NCBI GenBank assembly: GCA_964568885.1
Contig: CAZMSF010000024.1
Location: 1-16,054 of the forward strand
Direction of reading: 5' to 3'
Source: JAUSNA01 sp964568885
GTDB lineage: Bacteria > Patescibacteriota > Microgenomatia > Levybacterales > GWA1-39-11
Length of the DNA: 16,054 bases
The notes under the pieces were generated by a model. The model was not told the origin of the DNA and searched no databases. It saw only the letters and a program-made list of their open reading frames with translations. Position 1 is the stretch's first letter; every line of letters starts with the position of its first letter. The position numbers and the translations under genes were made by a program. Positions 13,305 through 16,054 of the stretch are shown here, piece after piece.

Positions 13305-13531
13305 GCTGCCTTCCTTTCCGGCGTTCGCCGAAATTACTCATCCACAATCGCTTGCAGATGGCTAACTAGATTCTAGAAATAAAACCTAAGTAGCCACCTG
13401 CAAAATTAATCTAGCATGCGACAAGTCGCATCGAAGATTTTTTCACTTCGTTCAAAATCTTTCGCAAGTTTTCAATGTGCTTTCTTGCCCGTACAAAACA
13501 TGCAAATTCGTTTTTTTCAGGGCAAAAACAG
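13305..13531 (-). promoter_or_regulatory. Long structured 5' leader of module B
   Basis: About 227 nt. Plus-strand 13457-13468 (ATCTTTCGCAAG) means the RNA carries CUUGCGAAAGAU, perfectly complementary to the start of both R1 copies. It is followed by an AAGATTTT/AAAATCTT hairpin, the 7-bp hairpin ATGCGAC/GTCGCAT (13416-13431), and the R2 hairpin. AT-rich, like the rest of the host sequence. Confidence 0.6.
13335..13406 (-). repeat. R2 leader hairpin, copy 2 (module B)
   Basis: The outer stem TTGCAGATGGCTA (13352-13364) pairs with TAGCCACCTGCAA near 13390-13402, with one mismatch at the same position as in copy 1; the inner sequence is different and AT-rich. The copy 1 pair CG at the stem top is replaced by TA, a compensatory change. 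Confidence 0.75.
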
Positions 13532-13537
13532 AAGAAA

Positions 13538-13566
13538 ATTATACCAAGAAAGAGCCTCAATGTCAA
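13538..13566 (-). promoter_or_regulatory. Consensus promoter of module B
   Basis: Minus strand TTGACA (13566-13561), 17 nt, TATAAT (13543-13538) with a TGG extension: a perfect sigma70 consensus. Between here and the tRNA terminator (about 13567-13703) I see only AT-rich sequence with no gene. Confidence 0.85.
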
Positions 13567-13703
13567 AACTATAGGGTTATTATATTTGATTTTCTTTTAC
13601 AATCGTTTGATAGATGCAAAGAGGAAAAATATCGATGGGCCTATCACGAAAAATATACGTATAATTAATTTACAGCCTCAGTCCATACTACTTACTCGAG
13701 GCT

Positions 13704-13730
13704 AAAACGGCTTTTTACTATTTTGAGCCG
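13704..13730 (-). terminator. Rho-independent terminator of the tRNA transcript
   Basis: On the minus strand the stem CGGCT/AGCCG (13730-13726 with 13712-13708), a 13-nt loop, then TTTT (13707-13704). The stem overlaps CATCGGCT, which looks like a tRNA 3' acceptor strand. Confidence 0.55.
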
Positions 13731-13809
13731 ATGGTGAGAATAAGATCGCTCGCTATGCTCGCTAACCTTGCCCTGCCTTAAGAAGGGTTGCCCTCCCGAC
13801 CTGCTCTTT
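13726..13809 (-). pseudogene. Scattered 3' pieces of a tRNA (Thr/Pro-like)
   Basis: On the minus strand AAAGAGCAGGTCGGGAG (about 13809-13793) resembles the anticodon 3' stem, variable loop and 5' T-stem of a tRNA-Thr-like gene, and CATCGGCT (13733-13726) would pair with the GCCGATG of the fragment at 13948. No T-loop lies between them; instead there is about 60 nt with a GCTCGCTATGCTCGC repeat. This is the weaker part of the broken-tRNA reading. Confidence 0.4.
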
Positions 13810-13819
13810 AAAGTTTTTG

Positions 13820-13891
13820 AGCCGCCTCCGAGATTTGAACTCGGGACTTACTCTTTACGAAAGAGTTACTCTACCGCTGAGTTAAGGCGGC
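13820..13891 (-). tRNA. tRNA-Thr (anticodon CGT)
   Basis: 72 nt with every arm intact: acceptor GCCGCCT/AGGCGGC, D-stem ACTC/GAGT, anticodon stem ACTCT/AGAGT with loop TTCGTAA (CGT, reads ACG threonine codons), T-stem CCGAG/CTCGG with loop TTCAAAT, discriminator T. CCA is not encoded. The acceptor stem is extended on both sides by AAGTTTTT/AAAAACTT, making a 17-bp inverted repeat with one mismatch around the tRNA. Confidence 0.93.
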
Positions 13892-13904
13892 TTAAAAACT
13901 TCAA

Positions 13905-13948
13905 GCTCTGCTTCCGAAAGAGCTACTCTACCACTGAGTTACATCGGC
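13905..13948 (-). pseudogene. 5' half of a second tRNA (anticodon-loop TTCGGAA)
   Basis: The minus strand has acceptor 5' strand GCCGATG, D-arm ACTC/GAGT and anticodon 5' stem GCTCT with loop TTCGGAA (CGG, would be proline). It is close to the 5' half of the neighbouring tRNA-Thr. It then diverges after GCAGAGC, and no T-arm follows before tRNA-Thr starts 13 nt on. So it is a remnant or an interrupted gene; candidate missing pieces lie beyond tRNA-Thr at 13726-13809. Confidence 0.6.
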
Positions 13949-14036
13949 ATGCTTCATTTGCATATTCTATATTTCCATGAGGTTAACTTCCTACCCATTT
14001 CGCCAATTTTTCACAGAAACTTACAAATGCATACTC

Positions 14037-14042
14037 ATTATA
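14037..14042 (-). promoter_or_regulatory. -10 box for the tRNA transcript
   Basis: Minus strand TATAAT (14042-14037), after an A/T-rich stretch; the -35 (GTTAAA at 17 nt) is weak. It would produce an RNA running through the tRNA fragment and tRNA-Thr to the terminator. Otherwise 13949-14160 holds only AT-rich sequence. Confidence 0.5.
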
Positions 14043-14163
14043 TCTCAAAATCCCTTCTTTTTAACTTTTTAAAAAAGAAACACTAGCAAAATAGTATCAA
14101 ACCATATCATTTGAAGCTGTCCTATTTTTCGTTGTTTTGAGTACAATAGGTGCCCAAAGCCAC

Positions 14164-14188
14164 AAAAAACCACGCATTTTGCGTGGTT
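14164..14188 (-). terminator. Rho-independent terminator
   Basis: On the minus strand an 8-bp stem AACCACGC/GCGTGGTT (14188-14168) with a 5-nt loop followed by TTTTTT (14169-14164). It ends the predicted non-coding RNA. Confidence 0.8.
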
Positions 14189-14500
14189 AAAGGTATAAAT
14201 AAGCCTCGCACAAAATCTTGAGCTAGTTTAGCTTCTGCCGAAACGAAACTTCAATGAAGCGAGGCTTTATTTCGAGGCTTAAAGAAACAAGCTCGCTTAC
14301 GACGCTCACTGTGTTCACTTGTATAAATCCTGCTCTTAAGAGAATGAAAAATGGCGATTCCCCGAAACATAAGTTGGGAAAAGCTCACCCTCGGACCTAA
14401 ATCTGAGCGTATCTGCTTTCTTTGTGCCGGAAAATCCGGTACATACCCTGTTTCGAAAGTTGTAGAGGAAAACACGACCATTTTCCATCTACTCAAGAGC
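14164..14500 (-). ncRNA. Predicted structured non-coding RNA of about 337 nt
   Basis: A complete transcription unit: a strong minus-strand promoter upstream (14507-14534) and an intrinsic terminator at the end. Along the RNA are hairpins TAGA/TCTA with GGAAAA/TTTTCC (14461-14489), CCGGA/TCCGG (14428-14440) and GCTCTTAAGAGC. Then comes a closed junction at 14197-14272: outer stem GCCTCGC/GCGAGGC with A/T extension, enclosing CTTC-ATT-GAAG and AGCTA-AAC-TAGCT. I compared it with tmRNA, RNase P, SRP and 6S hallmarks and found none. An 83-codon frame (ATG 14502) overlaps it but starts 4 nt after the -10, has no ribosome site and unconvincing composition. Confidence 0.5.
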
Positions 14501-14506
14501 ATATCT

Positions 14507-14534
14507 AGTATATCGTTCAGAGATTACAAGTCAA
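14507..14534 (-). promoter_or_regulatory. Promoter of the predicted non-coding RNA
   Basis: Minus strand TTGACT (14534-14529), 16 nt, TATACT (14512-14507). To the right, 14535-14667 is AT-rich and shows no gene. Confidence 0.65.
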
Positions 14535-14667
14535 GTCTTGACATCATATTTTCTTTGTGGAATTAGCAAGGGAGAGCTATCAAAACAACAAACAATATAT
14601 TCATATACTACTATACCCGTACTATTCCTAACAATTTTTCCTCTTCTCATTCTGTGCTTCTTTCCTA

Positions 14668-14673
14668 TATACT
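14668..14673 (+). promoter_or_regulatory. -10 box giving a leaderless uppP mRNA
   Basis: TATACT at 14668-14673 with only AATTTT before ATG 14680, so transcription should start at the start codon. No good -35 is visible. Confidence 0.5.
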
Positions 14674-14679
14674 AATTTT

Positions 14680-15450
14680 ATGGACATTCTGCATGTAGTA
14701 ATACTTGGGGTAATTGAAGGACTTACGGAATTTCTCCCCATCTCCTCTACCGCTCATCAAATTTTAGCCTCCCATGTCCTACAGATCCCTCAATCAGAAT
14801 TTCTCACTACTTTTGAGATTGCAATTCAAGTAGGCGCAATCGCAGCTGTGGTCGTCGTGTACTACAAAAAGATACTTTCAAACAAACCACTTTTCTACAA
14901 AGCGTGTGTCGGCTTCTTGCCGACGGGCGCATTGGGATTTCTTCTTTTCAAACATATCAAAAGCCTTCTATCAAGCTCTTTTGTACCCGTTGTAACACTT
15001 TTTGTGGGAGGAATTCTCATTATTGCAATTGAAATGTTTTTGAGAAGATCAAAACACAAAATGAAAACAACAAAAGAATTAAGCTATAAAGATGCCTTGA
15101 TAATAGGATTGATACAGTCCATATCCATGATTCCGGGCGTGTCGCGTTCTGCCGCTTCAATTTTTGGGGGTATGGCCCTTCGCCTAAACCGGGAATCGGC
15201 CGTCGAATTCTCCTTTCTTTTGGCAGTTCCCACTATGGTCGCCGCAACCGGCCTGGACCTCGTAAAGGAAGCCGGCTCTATCACTTCCGGTCAGATATTT
15301 GAATTGGTAATCGGCACTTTGATAGCTTTTGTAGTAGCGCTCATTGTTATTAAATGGTTGCTAAAATATGTACAAAAAAACAGTTTTGTGGGATTTGGAA
15401 TATACAGAATTGTCCTTGCTATCCTCTACTTTCTTATCTTTATGAGGTAG
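14680..15450 (+). CDS. uppP: Undecaprenyl-diphosphatase UppP (BacA family)
   Basis: 256 residues, close to the usual 260-280. It dephosphorylates undecaprenyl pyrophosphate to the monophosphate, recycling the lipid carrier of peptidoglycan and other envelope glycans, and overproduction gives bacitracin resistance in known members. Motif 1 is EGLTEFLPISSTAH (E13, E17, H26, matching E17/E21/H30 of the E. coli enzyme). Motif 2 is PGVSRSAAS (152-160, R156), followed by RLNRESAVEFSFLLAVP. Seven to eight hydrophobic helices cover most of the chain. It stands alone, with its own short-leader promoter and no partner gene nearby. Confidence 0.97.
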   Translation: MDILHVVILGVIEGLTEFLPISSTAHQILASHVLQIPQSEFLTTFEIAIQVGAIAAVVVVYYKKILSNKPLFYKACVGFLPTGALGFLLFKHIKSLLSSSFVPVVTLFVGGILIIAIEMFLRRSKHKMKTTKELSYKDALIIGLIQSISMIPGVSRSAASIFGGMALRLNRESAVEFSFLLAVPTMVAATGLDLVKEAGSITSGQIFELVIGTLIAFVVALIVIKWLLKYVQKNSFVGFGIYRIVLAILYFLIFMR

Positions 15451-15472
15451 GAACTGAGGCCTACATATAACC

Positions 15473-15533
15473 GCCCGCCAAGAATTCCTAATTGAGCATA
15501 TTCCATACAAGTAGGGCCGTTGAATTCGCGGGC
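15473..15533. repeat. Imperfect inverted repeat downstream of uppP
   Basis: GCCCGC-CAA-GAATTC (15473-15487) faces GAATTC-GCGGGC (15522-15533): 12 bp with a 3-nt bulge and a 34-nt loop. It starts 22 nt after the uppP stop and may act as a transcript end or stability hairpin. On the plus strand it is followed by TTACATTTTTCTT, a weak T-rich tract. Confidence 0.45.
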
Positions 15534-15597
15534 AACTCTTACATTTTTCTTCCCCAAAGCAAACCCAGTCTTAAGCTTCTTTTCTTAATAATGCTTT

Positions 15598-15723
15598 ATG
15601 GAAATACCTACTCTTCATCTTGAGGAGCAACACCCGGTTGATGAGGCTTTGGGCTGCATGGTCCCCTTTTCTTTTGCAGCAGCCGGCCTATTTCTAATTC
15701 TTGTAAAATTTCTCGCTTTTTAA
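15598..15723 (+). CDS. Possible 41-residue small membrane protein
   Basis: ATG 15598 to TAA 15721. The N-terminal part is acidic and hydrophilic (MEIPTLHLEEQHPVDEALGC) and the C-terminal part is one TM helix (MVPFSFAAAGLFLILVKFLAF), a sensible tail-anchor topology. A TAATAA box stands 5-6 nt before the ATG, so the mRNA would be leaderless, as for uppP. There is no Shine-Dalgarno. The clean amphiphilic layout and promoter placement favour a real gene, but 41 codons could be chance. Confidence 0.42.
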   Translation: MEIPTLHLEEQHPVDEALGCMVPFSFAAAGLFLILVKFLAF

Positions 15724-15777
15724 AATAATTTGCTTCTTTTCGAAGATTGGTGAAGTGACTGAATAGGCGTGGAACAA

Positions 15778-15987
15778 TTACATTCCTTTTTGCTGAATAC
15801 CGAGAAGATACAGGACTGCTTCTTTTTTGTATCTTCTATCCCCTCGGGAGTTTATGCGGATAGCGGGCAACTTACCTCTTTTTCCCCATCTTTTAATGGT
15901 CAAGGGACTGACGCGCAATAATTCGGCAACTTCACGGACGGTCAGAAGGTCTGGGAGAGATTCGATTGATATATTTTGATTAGCCAT
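15778..15987 (-). CDS. Excisionase/MerR-type HTH DNA-binding protein
   Basis: 69 residues; ATG 15987 with AAGG 7 nt upstream. Residues about 13-60 form the helix-turn-helix-17 (excisionase/BldC-like) domain: LLTVREVAELLRVSPLTIKRW is the HTH, GKRGKLPAIRINSRGDRRYK the wing, with the usual 'G-x-LPAxR' turn, then KEAVLYLLGIQ. Known relatives direct recombinases (Xis) or act as small transcription factors. No integrase is visible in the window, so it may be either. The upstream region holds the direct repeat GATAGTGATAGTG (minus strand, about 16003-16015), a possible operator. Convergent with the possible 41-residue gene. Confidence 0.85.
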   Translation of the reverse strand: MANQNISIESLPDLLTVREVAELLRVSPLTIKRWGKRGKLPAIRINSRGDRRYKKEAVLYLLGIQQKGM

Positions 15988-16054
15988 TTTCTGCCTTAAA
16001 TTAACACTATCACTATCAAATGTATATTCAGAGTAGCAAAGAATATCATACCTT

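Noticed and set aside
10149..13406. CRISPR array
   Set aside because: Repeats are only two copies each, separated by whole operons with no regular spacers.
8583..13408. Integron-type cassette array with attC sites
   Set aside because: Modules have their own promoters, carry several genes each, and the repeats lack the GTTRRRY/RYYYAAC ends of attC; no integron integrase in view.
13768..13980. 70-codon plus-strand frame
   Set aside because: It is antisense across tRNA-Thr and the tRNA fragment, so the open frame has no coding support.
14164..14500. tmRNA or RNase P RNA
   Set aside because: No tRNA-like 3' end with T-loop, no tag reading frame, and no GAGGAAAGTCC-type RNase P core could be found.
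14351..14566. 71-codon plus-strand frame with a CFLC motif
   Set aside because: It runs antisense to the promoter and hairpins of the predicted RNA, with no ribosome site; two Cys alone are not evidence of a zinc protein.

Overview
The window looks like chromosomal sequence from an uncultivated bacterium, most likely of the Candidate Phyla Radiation (Patescibacteria, possibly Microgenomates). The reasons are tiny membrane proteins, very short or absent 5' leaders on several housekeeping genes (uppP, yhhQ), strong TATAAT-type promoters, and a cluster of Ser/Thr-rich surface proteins. It is a scaffold: 6267-6366 is a run of exactly 100 N. No lineage can be proven from this sequence alone.

Layout. 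(1) 1-5304, plus strand: a surface-complex locus with two secreted beta-rich proteins that share a C-terminal domain (the first cut by the window edge), then three paralogous signal-peptide/one-TM proteins resembling the WxL-interacting (DUF916) family. (2) 5294-6266: a convergent membrane-anchored protein, a 50-residue lysine-rich small membrane protein, and a promoter facing the gap. (3) 6367-7509: a small GC-rich gene and a YhhQ-type queuosine-precursor transporter, both minus. (4) 7568-8520: a TrpR/YerC-like HTH protein with a very long acidic tail. (5) 8583-13566: the most unusual part, three consecutive minus-strand operons of small unknown genes. The genes are GC-rich (about 55-60% by eye), while their promoters and leaders are AT-rich like the rest of the window. 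(6) 13704-14065: an intact tRNA-Thr(CGT) nested among pieces of a second tRNA. (7) 14164-14534: a predicted structured non-coding transcript. (8) 14680-15450: uppP. (9) 15451-16054: a possible 41-residue membrane protein and an excisionase/MerR-like HTH protein.

How the operon array works as a unit. Each of the three modules has a near-consensus sigma70 promoter with 17-nt spacing and an extended -10, then a long structured leader (about 166-234 nt), then tightly spaced or overlapping small genes with strong Shine-Dalgarno sites, then a GC-rich hairpin. Two modules share a leader hairpin (R2) and a 3'-end double-hairpin element (R1) whose base pairs are kept by compensatory or wobble changes on the transcribed strand. 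A 12-nt stretch in R1 is perfectly complementary to one leader. Each module contains one protein that resembles a divergent cold-shock (OB-fold) domain, alongside small membrane, coiled-coil or lipoprotein partners. I do not recognise this arrangement as a described system; it is the best candidate for something new here. The fragmented tRNA at its right side would fit past integration at a tRNA locus, which is inference.
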